NCBI RefSeq assembly: GCF_000012945.1
Contig: NC_007510.1
Span: forward strand, 744,001 to 808,000
DNA length: 64,000 bases
Direction of reading: 5' to 3'
From: Burkholderia lata
GTDB taxonomy: Bacteria; Pseudomonadota; Gammaproteobacteria; Burkholderiales; Burkholderiaceae
Each line of letters starts with the position of its first letter. The first letter of the stretch is position 1. The position numbers were made by a program, and so were the translations under genes. The notes under the pieces were generated by a model that saw only the letters and a list, made by a program, of their open reading frames with translations, ran no database searches and was not told the DNA's origin. Shown here one piece after another: positions 1 through 8,222 of this stretch.

Positions 1-85
1 CGTCGTCACCGTGCTGCAAAAGGGCTACACGATCGCCGACCGCGTGCTGCGTCCGGCGCTCGTCACCGTCGCGCAGCCGAAGTAA
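1..85 (+). CDS. grpE: GrpE nucleotide exchange factor, C-terminal end (partial)
   Basis: Only the last 27 codons and the TAA stop are inside the window; the frame starts at base 2. The residual peptide ends in a segment of the type QKGY-x5-RVLRPA-x-VTVA, the conserved C-terminal beta-domain of GrpE, which contacts the DnaK nucleotide-binding domain to release ADP. The gene lies directly upstream of dnaK and dnaJ, the expected chaperone neighbourhood. The identification rests on this short motif plus context. Confidence 0.85.
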   Translation, partial: VVTVLQKGYTIADRVLRPALVTVAQPK

Positions 86-95
86 GGCCGTCGCG

Positions 96-521
96 ATGCT
101 GCCCGCCGGCGTCGATCCGGCCGCGTTCAACACGTTCGACATGCAGGCGCTGGACGCCGGCACGTTCGACGCGGCGATCGACGGTGCGGGCGACGCGCTC
201 GCGGTGGTGTTCTTCTGGGGCGTCGACTGCTTCAACTGCGAGATCGCGAAGAAGGCGATGCTCGCCCAGCCCGACGCGATCCGCGCGCTGGACCTGAAGT
301 GGTTCCATTGCAACGTGTACGAACACCATCAGCTGGGGCGCCGCTTCGGGCTGCACGGCGTGCCGACGTGGTTCTTCTTCCACCGCGGCAAGCGGCTGGG
401 TCGTGCGACGGGCTGGCATGGCCTCGCGCAGTTCCAGGCAGCGGTTTCGGCGGCACGCGCGAAAATCGCCGCGTCGGGCGGCGATCCGTCGGACGGCGAT
501 CCGCTAGCCGGAGGCGATTGA
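96..521 (+). CDS. Thioredoxin-like protein between grpE and dnaK
   Basis: A 141-residue protein with one thioredoxin fold and no signal peptide, so presumably cytoplasmic. The redox motif is C45-F-N-C48 after a VVFFW strand, and the cis-proline sits in GVPTW (P90), so the fold and both catalytic cysteines are intact. The dipeptide between the cysteines is FN rather than the GP of classical thioredoxin, which usually changes redox potential and partner choice. The gene starts 10 bp after the grpE stop, so it is probably co-transcribed with it, while dnaK appears to have its own heat-shock promoter downstream. A role in redox protection of chaperone clients is inferred from position only. Confidence 0.85.
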   Translation: MLPAGVDPAAFNTFDMQALDAGTFDAAIDGAGDALAVVFFWGVDCFNCEIAKKAMLAQPDAIRALDLKWFHCNVYEHHQLGRRFGLHGVPTWFFFHRGKRLGRATGWHGLAQFQAAVSAARAKIAASGGDPSDGDPLAGGD

Positions 522-552
522 AAAAATTTAATATCCGCATCGCTCGTCGGGT

Positions 553-580
553 CTTGAAAACGGATCGGACGGACGCATTT
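553..580 (+). promoter_or_regulatory. Candidate sigma-32 (RpoH) heat-shock promoter for dnaK
   Basis: CTTGAAA at 553-559 is a perfect RpoH -35 element. It is followed after 13 bp by ACGCATTT (573-580), which matches the CCCCATNT -10 consensus in its core. The site lies about 90 bp upstream of the dnaK start codon. Match judged by eye; no start-site data. Confidence 0.55.
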
Positions 581-603
581 CGGGAACAGAGTTGAATTCT
601 GGC

Positions 604-637
604 GCGCAAAACCGCCCCAAAACGCGGGGTTTTGCGC
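604..637 (+). other. Stem-loop in the dnaK 5' leader
   Basis: A perfect 10-bp inverted repeat, GCGCAAAACC (604-613) and GGTTTTGCGC (628-637), with a 14-nt loop. It lies in the predicted untranslated leader, 32 bp before the dnaK start, and has no T-run after it, so it is not a standard terminator. It may stabilise the mRNA or gate translation. Confidence 0.45.
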
Positions 638-669
638 AGCAAACAAGCATTTCTGGAGATTAGGAAAAA

Positions 670-2622
670 ATGGGAAAGATCATCGGTATTGACCTCGGCA
701 CCACGAACTCGTGCGTCGCCATCATGGAAGGCAACCAGGTCAAGGTCATCGAGAACTCGGAAGGCACGCGCACCACGCCGTCGATCATTGCCTACATGGA
801 CGACAACGAAGTGCTCGTCGGCGCGCCGGCCAAGCGTCAGTCGGTGACCAACCCGAAGAACACGCTGTTCGCGGTGAAGCGCCTGATCGGCCGCCGCTTC
901 GAAGAGAAGGAAGTCCAGAAGGACATCGGCCTGATGCCGTACACCATCGTCAAGGCCGACAACGGCGACGCATGGGTTGAAGCACACGGCGAAAAGCTGG
1001 CGCCGCCGCAGGTTTCGGCGGAAGTGCTGCGCAAGATGAAGAAGACGGCCGAAGACTACCTCGGCGAGCCGGTCACGGAAGCCGTGATCACGGTGCCGGC
1101 GTACTTCAACGACAGCCAGCGCCAGGCAACCAAGGACGCCGGCCGCATCGCGGGCCTCGAAGTCAAGCGGATCATCAACGAGCCGACCGCAGCCGCGCTC
1201 GCGTTCGGCCTCGACAAGGTCGAGAAGGGCGACCGCAAGATCGCCGTGTATGACCTCGGCGGCGGTACGTTCGACGTGTCGATCATCGAAATCGCGGACG
1301 TCGACGGCGAAATGCAGTTCGAAGTGCTGTCGACCAACGGCGACACGTTCCTCGGCGGCGAAGACTTCGACCAGCGCATCATCGATTACATCATCGGCGA
1401 GTTCAAGAAGGAGCAGGGCGTCGACCTGTCGAAGGACGTGCTCGCGCTGCAGCGCCTGAAGGAAGCCGCTGAAAAGGCGAAGATCGAGCTGTCGTCGAGC
1501 CAGCAGACCGAAATCAACCTGCCGTACATCACGGCAGACGCGTCGGGCCCGAAGCACTTGAACCTGAAGATCACCCGCGCGAAGCTGGAAGCGCTGGTGG
1601 AAGACCTCGTCGAGCGCACGATCGAACCGTGCCGCATCGCGATCAAGGACGCAGGCGTCAAGGTGTCGGACATCGACGACGTGATCCTGGTCGGCGGCCA
1701 GACGCGCATGCCGAAGGTGCTGGAGAAGGTGAAGGAATTCTTCGGCAAGGATCCGCGTCGTGACGTGAACCCGGACGAAGCTGTCGCAGTCGGCGCGGCG
1801 ATCCAGGGCCAGGTCCTGTCGGGCGACCGCAAGGACGTGCTGCTGCTCGACGTGACCCCGCTGTCGCTCGGCATCGAGACGCTCGGCGGCGTGATGACGA
1901 AGATGATCAGCAAGAACACGACGATCCCGACGAAGCACGCTCAGGTGTACTCGACGGCGGACGACAACCAGGGCGCCGTGACGATCAAGGTGTTCCAGGG
2001 CGAACGCGAAATGGCAGCGGGCAACAAGCTGCTCGGCGAGTTCAACCTCGAAGGCATCCCGCCCGCACCGCGCGGCGTGCCGCAGATCGAAGTGACCTTC
2101 GACATCGACGCGAACGGCATCCTGCACGTCGGCGCGAAGGACAAGGCGACCGGCAAGGAAAACAAGATCACGATCAAGGCGAACTCGGGTCTGTCCGAAG
2201 CCGAAATCGACCAGATGATCAAGGACGCGGAAGCGAACGCAGCGGAAGATCACAAGCTGCGCGAGCTGGCTGATTCGCGCAACCAGGGCGACGCGCTGGT
2301 TCACAGCACGAAGAAGGCGCTGACCGAGTACGGCGACAAGCTGGACGCGGGCGAGAAGGAAGCCATCGAAGCGTCGCTGAAGTCGCTCGAGGAACTGCTG
2401 AAGGACTCGTCGGCCGACAAGGCTGCGATCGACGCGAAGGTCGAGGAGCTCGGCAAGGTGTCGCAGAAGCTCGGCGAAAAGATGTACGCCGACATGCAGG
2501 CCCAGCAAGCAGGTGCGGCCGGCGCAGCGGGTGCAGCGGAAGGCGCGGCCCACGCAGGCGGTGCACAACAGGCTGCCGACGACGTCGTCGACGCCGAGTT
2601 CAAGGAAGTGAAGAAGGACTAA
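670..2622 (+). CDS. dnaK: Chaperone protein DnaK (Hsp70)
   Basis: A 650-residue, full-length Hsp70. The ATPase domain opens with the phosphate-1 motif [11 protein letters not shown], has the phosphate-2 motif [12 protein letters not shown] and the adenosine motif [10 protein letters not shown]. The substrate-binding domain and helical lid follow, and the C-terminus carries an alanine/glycine-rich linker and ends in an acidic [12 protein letters not shown] tail. It works with DnaJ and GrpE in ATP-driven folding of cytosolic proteins and in control of RpoH. The start codon follows a purine-rich AGGA and is the only one that keeps the conserved [10 protein letters not shown] start. Confidence 0.99.
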   Translation: MGKIIGIDLGTTNSCVAIMEGNQVKVIENSEGTRTTPSIIAYMDDNEVLVGAPAKRQSVTNPKNTLFAVKRLIGRRFEEKEVQKDIGLMPYTIVKADNGDAWVEAHGEKLAPPQVSAEVLRKMKKTAEDYLGEPVTEAVITVPAYFNDSQRQATKDAGRIAGLEVKRIINEPTAAALAFGLDKVEKGDRKIAVYDLGGGTFDVSIIEIADVDGEMQFEVLSTNGDTFLGGEDFDQRIIDYIIGEFKKEQGVDLSKDVLALQRLKEAAEKAKIELSSSQQTEINLPYITADASGPKHLNLKITRAKLEALVEDLVERTIEPCRIAIKDAGVKVSDIDDVILVGGQTRMPKVLEKVKEFFGKDPRRDVNPDEAVAVGAAIQGQVLSGDRKDVLLLDVTPLSLGIETLGGVMTKMISKNTTIPTKHAQVYSTADDNQGAVTIKVFQGEREMAAGNKLLGEFNLEGIPPAPRGVPQIEVTFDIDANGILHVGAKDKATGKENKITIKANSGLSEAEIDQMIKDAEANAAEDHKLRELADSRNQGDALVHSTKKALTEYGDKLDAGEKEAIEASLKSLEELLKDSSADKAAIDAKVEELGKVSQKLGEKMYADMQAQQAGAAGAAGAAEGAAHAGGAQQAADDVVDAEFKEVKKD

Positions 2623-2644
2623 GCCGGGTTGCCCCGGTGCCGCA

Positions 2645-2671
2645 CGCCGCGCGCGCAACCCGCGCGCGGCG
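2645..2671 (+). other. GC-rich hairpin between dnaK and dnaJ
   Basis: Perfect 11-bp inverted repeat (2645-2655 and 2661-2671) around a 5-nt CAACC loop, 22 bp after the dnaK stop. No T-run follows, so it is more likely an mRNA 3'-stabilising element or attenuator than a full terminator; it could set the DnaK:DnaJ ratio. The rest of the 268-bp spacer shows nothing I recognise. Confidence 0.5.
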
Positions 2672-2890
2672 CGGCTGACGGGTTGGCTGACAAGCGGTCT
2701 GTCTTTCCTTCCGGATGGCCGGATCGACTCCACGCCTGGCGGGCTTCGCGGCCCTCCGGGCACATTTGTTTTTTGGCGGGTGCTGCACGAGCCGTCCGCG
2801 GACGGGCGCAGTGCCAGACGAGTCGAGAGACTTTACTGCAGGCGAAAGGAGCCGCCGCGTGCGCGATGCGCGGCTGCACAGTGAATCGAT

Positions 2891-4027
2891 ATGGCGAAAC
2901 GGGATTACTACGAGGTTCTGGGCGTCGCGAAGAATGCGGGCGACGACGAAATCAAGAAGGCGTATCGCAAGCTTGCGATGAAGTATCACCCTGACCGCAA
3001 TCCGGACAACAAGGATGCGGAAGAGCATTTCAAGGAGGTGAAGGAAGCCTATGAAATGCTGTCGGACGGCCAGAAGCGGGCAGCGTACGACCAGTACGGC
3101 CACGCGGGCGTCGATCCGAACATGGGCGGTGCGGGCGCACAGGGCTTCGGCGGTTTCGCGGACGCGTTCGGCGACATCTTCGGCGACATCTTCGGCCAGG
3201 CAGCGGGCGGTGCCGCGCGCGGCGGCCGTGGCGGCCCGCAGGTGTATCGCGGTGCCGACCTGCGCTACAGCATGGAAATCACGCTCGAGCAGGCCGCACA
3301 CGGCTACGACACGCAGATCCGCGTGCCGAGCTGGGTATCGTGCGAGGTCTGCCACGGGTCGGGCGCGAAGCCCGGCACGAAGCCGGAAACCTGCCCGACC
3401 TGTCACGGCCAGGGCACGGTGCGCATGTCGCAGGGCTTCTTCAGCATCCAGCAGACCTGCCCGAAGTGCCACGGCACGGGCACCTACATCCCCGAGCCGT
3501 GCGTGCATTGCCACGGGTCGGGCAAGGTGAAGGAAACCAAGACGCTCGAAGTGAAGATCCCGGCCGGGATCGACGACGGGATGCGGATCCGCTCGGCCGG
3601 CAATGGCGAGCCGGGCATCAACGGCGGGCCGCCGGGCGACCTGTACGTCGAGATCCACATCAAGCCGCACTCGGTGTTCGAGCGCGACGGCGACGATCTC
3701 CACTGCCAGATGCCGATCCCGTTCACGACCGCCGCACTCGGCGGCGAGATCGAGGTGCCGACGCTGGCCGGCCGTGCGTCGTTCCCGGTGCCGGAAGGCA
3801 CGCAGTCGGGCAAGACGTTCCGCCTGCGCGGCAAGGGCATCAAGGGGCTGCGTTCGAGCATCGCGGGCGATCTGTACGTTCACGTGCAGGTCGAGACGCC
3901 GGTGAAGCTGACCGACAACCAGCGCGACCTGCTCAAGCAGTTCGAGAAGTCGCTGGCCGAGGGCGGCGCGCGTCACAGCCCGCAGAGCAAGAGCTGGTTC
4001 GACCGTGTGAAGAGCTTCTTCGAGTAA
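2891..4027 (+). CDS. dnaJ: Chaperone protein DnaJ (Hsp40, type I)
   Basis: A 378-residue type I Hsp40. It has an N-terminal J-domain (about 1-70) with the essential HPD in YHPDRN, a glycine/phenylalanine-rich linker with repeated FGD-IFG units, and four CxxCxGxG zinc-binding repeats ([32 protein letters not shown]). C-terminal substrate-binding beta-domains follow. It delivers unfolded clients to DnaK and stimulates its ATPase. The Shine-Dalgarno sequence is weak, but the start gives the canonical [13 protein letters not shown]-terminus. Confidence 0.99.
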   Translation: MAKRDYYEVLGVAKNAGDDEIKKAYRKLAMKYHPDRNPDNKDAEEHFKEVKEAYEMLSDGQKRAAYDQYGHAGVDPNMGGAGAQGFGGFADAFGDIFGDIFGQAAGGAARGGRGGPQVYRGADLRYSMEITLEQAAHGYDTQIRVPSWVSCEVCHGSGAKPGTKPETCPTCHGQGTVRMSQGFFSIQQTCPKCHGTGTYIPEPCVHCHGSGKVKETKTLEVKIPAGIDDGMRIRSAGNGEPGINGGPPGDLYVEIHIKPHSVFERDGDDLHCQMPIPFTTAALGGEIEVPTLAGRASFPVPEGTQSGKTFRLRGKGIKGLRSSIAGDLYVHVQVETPVKLTDNQRDLLKQFEKSLAEGGARHSPQSKSWFDRVKSFFE

Positions 4028-4040
4028 CTCGAGTAACAGC

Positions 4041-5975
4041 ATGACTGAAGGTAACGAGAGCGCGTCGTTCGCGCTCTTGGACGATTGCGACTCGACCGCG
4101 CTCGCGCGGTCGAGTCGTTTGTATTCGGGGTTCGTGCGCGAACGTGTGTGCACGGATCCGGCTCGACTCGACGAGGTCGACGCAGCCGTGGCGCAGGATC
4201 TGCGCGACGGGCTGCATGCGGTCGTCGTCGGCGATTACGAATTCGGACGCAATCTGCAACGAGCGCAGCCGGGCCATGCCCCGCTGCGCTTTTTGCTGTT
4301 TGCGCGCTGCGAGCGCCTGTCGCGGGACGAAGTCGACGCGTGGCTCGCGCAGCGGGACGGCGGCGGCACGCCGTCGATCGCGGGCGTCGCGCATGTCGCG
4401 AAGAGCGTGTCGCGCGATGCGTTCGACGTGGCGATCGCCGCGGTGCACGACGCGCTGCGCGCAGGCGATTCGTATCAGGTCAACTACACGTACCGGCTGA
4501 ACTTCGACGTGTTCGGCACGCCGCTCGCGCTGTACCGGCGGCTGCGTGCGCGTCAGCCCGTGCGCTACGGTGCGCTGATCGCGTTGCCCGACGGCACGTG
4601 GGTCGTGTCGTGCTCGCCCGAGCTGTTCGTCGAGAAGTACGGCGACGTGCTGCGCGCGCGGCCGATGAAGGGCACCGCGCCACGTTCGGCCGACCCGCGC
4701 GACGATGCGGCCGCGGCCACGTTCCTTGCGAACGATCCGAAGAACCGCGCGGAAAACGTGATGATCGTCGACTTGCTGCGCAACGACGTGTCGCGGATCG
4801 CGCGCACCGGGACGGTCCGCGTGCCGGCGCTGTTCTCCGTCGAGCCGTATGCGTCGGTGTGGCAGATGACGTCGACGGTCGAGGCCGGCTGGCGCGACGG
4901 AACGACGTTCGCGCAGATGCTGCGCGCGCTGTTTCCGTGCGGATCGATCACGGGCGCGCCGAAGCACAAGACGATGCAGCTGATCGATGCGATCGAGTCG
5001 ACGCCGCGCGGGCTCTATACGGGCGCGATCGGCTGGCTTGACGCTGCGAAACAAGGCGCGGATTCCGACGCGCCAGGTGATCGCCTGGCAGGTTGCGGCG
5101 ATTTTTGCCTGTCGGTCGCGATCCGTACGTTGACGCTCGATGCGGCCGGCGAAGGCGATGATCGTGGAGGTGCAACGCGAGCCGACGTCGAAGCACGCCA
5201 ACCGGCAACGGCAATCGCCGGCCGGCGCCGCGGCACGATGGGTGTCGGCGCGGGCATCGTGCTCGACAGTGTCGCGGCCGACGAATATGCGGAGTGCGAA
5301 TTGAAAGCGCGATTCCTGACGGATGCCGATCCCGGCTTCCAGCTGTTCGAAACGACTGCCGCCACGCGTGCGGACGGCATACGGCATCTCGATCGCCATC
5401 TCGCGCGGCTGCAGCGTAGCGCGGATGCGTTCGGCTTCCGTTTCGACACCGATGCATTGCGTCGCGAGATCGACGCGCGTTGTGCGGCGCTCGACGGCGA
5501 CGGCGCATACCGGATGAAGCTCTCGCTCGCGAAGGACGGCACGATCGAGATCGTCGCGGCACCGCTCAAGCCGCTGCCGGCGGGGCCGGTCGGCGTGCTG
5601 CTGGCGTCCGCGCACGGCTTCGCACCGACCCGTACGAGCGATGCGCTGCTGCTGCACAAGACCACACGCCGCGCCGAATACGATCGCGCGTGGCAGGCGG
5701 CGGAGGCGCTTGGCGGCTTCGACATGCTGTTCGTCAACGAGCGCGGCGAGGTGACGGAAGGCGGGCGCTCGAACCTGTTCGTGAAGCTCGACGGCCAGTG
5801 GGTGACGCCGCCGCTCGAGTCGGGCGTGCTGCCGGGCGTGATGCGCGGCGTGCTGCTCGACGATCGTGCGTTCAGCGCGACGGAGCGGGTCGTGACCCGC
5901 GACGATCTCGCGCGTGCGGAGGCGCTGCTGCTGACCAACGCGCTACGCGGCGCGCTCGACGCGGTACTGAAGTGA
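4041..5975 (+). CDS. pabB: Fused aminodeoxychorismate synthase component I / aminodeoxychorismate lyase
   Basis: A 644-residue fusion. Residues about 1-420 form a chorismate-binding PabB domain. The PMKGT motif carries the PabB-specific catalytic lysine (K210), where anthranilate synthases have PIAGT, and GSITGAPK follows. Residues about 435-644 form a PabC-like class IV PLP domain with the Schiff-base lysine in LHKTTRR (K540). Together they would convert chorismate plus ammonia (from a PabA glutaminase, not in this window) to 4-aminobenzoate for folate. A low-complexity stretch of about 40 residues (around 340-380) lies near the end of the PabB domain. The gene starts 13 bp after dnaJ. folK, also a folate gene, is nearby on the other strand. 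Confidence 0.95.
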   Translation: MTEGNESASFALLDDCDSTALARSSRLYSGFVRERVCTDPARLDEVDAAVAQDLRDGLHAVVVGDYEFGRNLQRAQPGHAPLRFLLFARCERLSRDEVDAWLAQRDGGGTPSIAGVAHVAKSVSRDAFDVAIAAVHDALRAGDSYQVNYTYRLNFDVFGTPLALYRRLRARQPVRYGALIALPDGTWVVSCSPELFVEKYGDVLRARPMKGTAPRSADPRDDAAAATFLANDPKNRAENVMIVDLLRNDVSRIARTGTVRVPALFSVEPYASVWQMTSTVEAGWRDGTTFAQMLRALFPCGSITGAPKHKTMQLIDAIESTPRGLYTGAIGWLDAAKQGADSDAPGDRLAGCGDFCLSVAIRTLTLDAAGEGDDRGGATRADVEARQPATAIAGRRRGTMGVGAGIVLDSVAADEYAECELKARFLTDADPGFQLFETTAATRADGIRHLDRHLARLQRSADAFGFRFDTDALRREIDARCAALDGDGAYRMKLSLAKDGTIEIVAAPLKPLPAGPVGVLLASAHGFAPTRTSDALLLHKTTRRAEYDRAWQAAEALGGFDMLFVNERGEVTEGGRSNLFVKLDGQWVTPPLESGVLPGVMRGVLLDDRAFSATERVVTRDDLARAEALLLTNALRGALDAVLK

Positions 5976-6020
5976 AATAACCGCCAGATAATCGATCAGC
6001 GCTGGCAGCGCAGGAAAGAA

Positions 6021-6057
6021 AAAGCGCGGCGCCCCGCAAAGGGCGCCGCGCTTTTTT
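6021..6057. terminator. Bidirectional intrinsic terminator between pabBC and panB
   Basis: A perfect 14-bp inverted repeat, AAAGCGCGGCGCCC (6021-6034) and its complement (6041-6054), with a 6-nt loop and T-runs on both strands. It lies between convergent genes and can serve both. Confidence 0.9.
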
Positions 6058-6100
6058 CATCGAGGCGCAGGCAAACGCATCGCCGGCGCCGCGACAGACG

Positions 6101-6916
6101 TCAGAACGAATGCTCGGGGCCGGGGAACGAACCGTCCTTGACCGCGCGCACGTAAGCTTCGACGGCCGCCTGGATGTTCGGCTCGCCCTGCATGAAATCC
6201 TTCACGAAGCGCGGCCGCTTGCCGGGGAACACGCCGAGCATGTCGTGCAGCACGAGCACCTGGCCCGAGCAGTCGGCGCCCGCGCCGATGCCGATCGTCG
6301 GCACGCGCAGCATGTGCGTGACCTCGGACCCGATCAGCGTCGGCACGGCTTCGAGCAGCACGACCTGCGCACCCGCCGCTTCGACCGCGCGCGCGTCGCG
6401 CAGCAGTTGCGCGGCGCCGGCTTCGGTCTTGCCCTGTACCTTGAAGCCGCCGAACGCGTGGACCGACTGAGGCGTGAGGCCCACGTGCGCACATACGGGC
6501 ACCGCGCGCTCGACGAGGAAGCGGATCGTCTCGGCGAGCCATTCGCCGCCTTCGAGCTTGACCATCTGCGCACCGGCGCGCATCAGCTTGACGCTGCTTG
6601 CGAATGCCTCGGCCGGCGTGCCGTACGTGCCGAACGGCAGGTCGGCCATGATCAGCGCGCGCGGCTGCGCGCGGGCAACACAGGCGGTGTGATACGCGAT
6701 GTCGTCGAGCGACACGGGCAGCGTGGTCGTGTGGCCTTGCAGCACGTTGCCGAGCGAATCGCCGATCAGCAGCACGTCGACGCCCGAACGGTCGAGCAGT
6801 GCGGAAAAGCTCGCGTCGTAGCAGGTGAGCATCGCGATCTTCTCGCCGGCGTCGCGCATTGCCTGCAGCTTGGGCACCGTGACGGCAGGCCGGCTCGATT
6901 CCTGGAGATAGGTCAT
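6101..6916 (-). CDS. panB: 3-methyl-2-oxobutanoate hydroxymethyltransferase
   Basis: A 271-residue PanB (ketopantoate hydroxymethyltransferase). It transfers a hydroxymethyl group from 5,10-methylene-tetrahydrofolate to alpha-ketoisovalerate, the first committed step of pantothenate and CoA synthesis. The metal/substrate motif [10 protein letters not shown] near residue 50, [12 protein letters not shown] after it, [13 protein letters not shown] and IGIGAG motifs are all visible, and the length is normal. It uses a folate cofactor and sits next to the folate gene folK. Confidence 0.98.
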   Translation of the reverse strand: MTYLQESSRPAVTVPKLQAMRDAGEKIAMLTCYDASFSALLDRSGVDVLLIGDSLGNVLQGHTTTLPVSLDDIAYHTACVARAQPRALIMADLPFGTYGTPAEAFASSVKLMRAGAQMVKLEGGEWLAETIRFLVERAVPVCAHVGLTPQSVHAFGGFKVQGKTEAGAAQLLRDARAVEAAGAQVVLLEAVPTLIGSEVTHMLRVPTIGIGAGADCSGQVLVLHDMLGVFPGKRPRFVKDFMQGEPNIQAAVEAYVRAVKDGSFPGPEHSF

Positions 6917-6961
6917 GGGAAATCCGGTTCGAATGGGTGAAGAACGACAGGCGAGGACGCG

Positions 6962-7648
6962 TCAGCGCGTCGTCTCGCCCTTGACGAAGAATTCCTTGCG
7001 GCCGCGCATCGTCTCGATGCGCTCGACCAGCAGGGCGAGATCTTCGGGGGAATCCAGCGGGTTCAGGTGTTCCGCGGCGACCGTCAGCACCGGCGTGCGG
7101 TCGTAGTGGTAGAAGAATTCGTTGTACGCGTCGACGAGCGAGCGCAGGTACGCGTCGCTGATCTGCAGCTCCATCGGCAGCCCGCGCTTCTGGATGCGCG
7201 AGAACAGCACTTCAGGGCTCGCCTGCAGATAGACGACGAGGTCGGGCGACGGCGCCTGCGGCACGTCCACGTGCGTCGCAACCGAGCGGTAGAGCTGCCA
7301 CTCGTCTTCCGGAAGGTTCAGCCGCGCGAAGATGTCGTTTTTCTGCGGCATGAAATCGGCGATGACCGGGCGGCCCGTTTCGAGCGCACCGATCAGCTCG
7401 CGCGCCTGCTGCGCACGCTGCAGCGCGAACGACAGCTGCACGGGCAGCGCGTAGCGCGCGGTGTCGCGATAGAAGCGTTCGAGGAACGGGTTGTCCTGCG
7501 GGCGCTCGAGCAGCGTCTGCATCGACCAGCGTTCGCCGAGCAGGCGCGCGAGCGTCGTCTTGCCGACTCCGATCGGGCCTTCGATCACGAGATAGCGATG
7601 CGGGGCGCGCAGGTCGGGCGCAGTAACGGTAAGGGGAGTCAGGGTCAT
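6962..7648 (-). CDS. Deoxynucleoside kinase (dGK/dAK family)
   Basis: A 228-residue P-loop kinase. Walker A is GPIGVGKTT at residues 24-32, and the protein continues with the ERF-YRD and adenylate/deoxynucleoside-binding segments of the deoxyguanosine/deoxyadenosine kinase family. It probably phosphorylates a purine deoxynucleoside in salvage; the exact nucleoside cannot be told by eye. I chose the ATG at 7648 because it forms an ATGA overlap with the folK stop (7645-7647); an upstream start would lie deep inside folK. This pairing with folK indicates translational coupling. Confidence 0.9.
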   Translation of the reverse strand: MTLTPLTVTAPDLRAPHRYLVIEGPIGVGKTTLARLLGERWSMQTLLERPQDNPFLERFYRDTARYALPVQLSFALQRAQQARELIGALETGRPVIADFMPQKNDIFARLNLPEDEWQLYRSVATHVDVPQAPSPDLVVYLQASPEVLFSRIQKRGLPMELQISDAYLRSLVDAYNEFFYHYDRTPVLTVAAEHLNPLDSPEDLALLVERIETMRGRKEFFVKGETTR

Positions 7649-8187
7649 CGGCAGCGGTTCTTGTCGGCGTCTTCGCTGGCAGCGAGCGCCTTCTGCATCA
7701 GGCACTGGCAGGTCTGCACCTTCTCGACCCGCTGATCAGCGACGGCGGCGAGGAAGGCATCGGCACGGCCGCGTGCGGGGATGTCGAGTGCCGGCTCGAT
7801 CTCGACGAGCGGCACGAGCGCGAACGCACGGTCGGTGAGGCGCGGGTGCGGGACGATCAGGTCGGGTTCGTCGATCGAATCGTCGCCGAACAGCAGGATG
7901 TCGAGATCGAGCGTACGCGGCGCGTTGCGATACGGACGCTCGCGGCCGAAGTGATGTTCGATCTTCTGGCAAAGCGCGAGCAGCTCGCGGGCCGACAGCG
8001 TCGTGTCGAGCTTGACGACGCAGTTGTAGTAGTCGTCGCCGCCCGCTTCGAAGGGCGCCGTGCGATACAGGCTCGATTTGCCGAGGATCGAGATGGTGCG
8101 CTGCTGCGCAAGGCACACCACCGCGTCCTTCAGGGTCTGGCGCGCATCGCCGAGATTCGCCCCCAGTCCGATATATGCAACCGTCAT
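7645..8187 (-). CDS. folK: 2-amino-4-hydroxy-6-hydroxymethyldihydropteridine pyrophosphokinase
   Basis: A 180-residue HPPK, which transfers pyrophosphate from ATP to 6-hydroxymethyl-dihydropterin in folate synthesis. Diagnostic motifs are the N-terminal YIGLGANLGD and the family signature RTLDLDILLFG, which carries the magnesium-binding aspartates. The preceding R-x3-RNAPRT segment is also conserved. It lies 35 bp after pcnB on the same strand and overlaps the kinase gene downstream by 4 bp. The C-terminal tail (about 155-180) is not conserved-looking. Confidence 0.97.
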   Translation of the reverse strand: MTVAYIGLGANLGDARQTLKDAVVCLAQQRTISILGKSSLYRTAPFEAGGDDYYNCVVKLDTTLSARELLALCQKIEHHFGRERPYRNAPRTLDLDILLFGDDSIDEPDLIVPHPRLTDRAFALVPLVEIEPALDIPARGRADAFLAAVADQRVEKVQTCQCLMQKALAASEDADKNRCR

Positions 8188-8222
8188 GGCATCACTTCCT
8201 ACGTCGTTCGCCGGCGAGCGCG

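Noticed and set aside
232..2763. A long minus-strand open frame of 843 codons opposite dnaK
   Set aside because: It is the antisense shadow of a GC-rich gene: arginine/leucine/valine-rich, no domain, and dnaK on the other strand is certain.
6962..7705. Longer start for the deoxynucleoside kinase at 7705
   Set aside because: It would overlap folK by 61 bp; the ATG at 7648 gives the usual 4-bp coupling and the normal distance to the P-loop.
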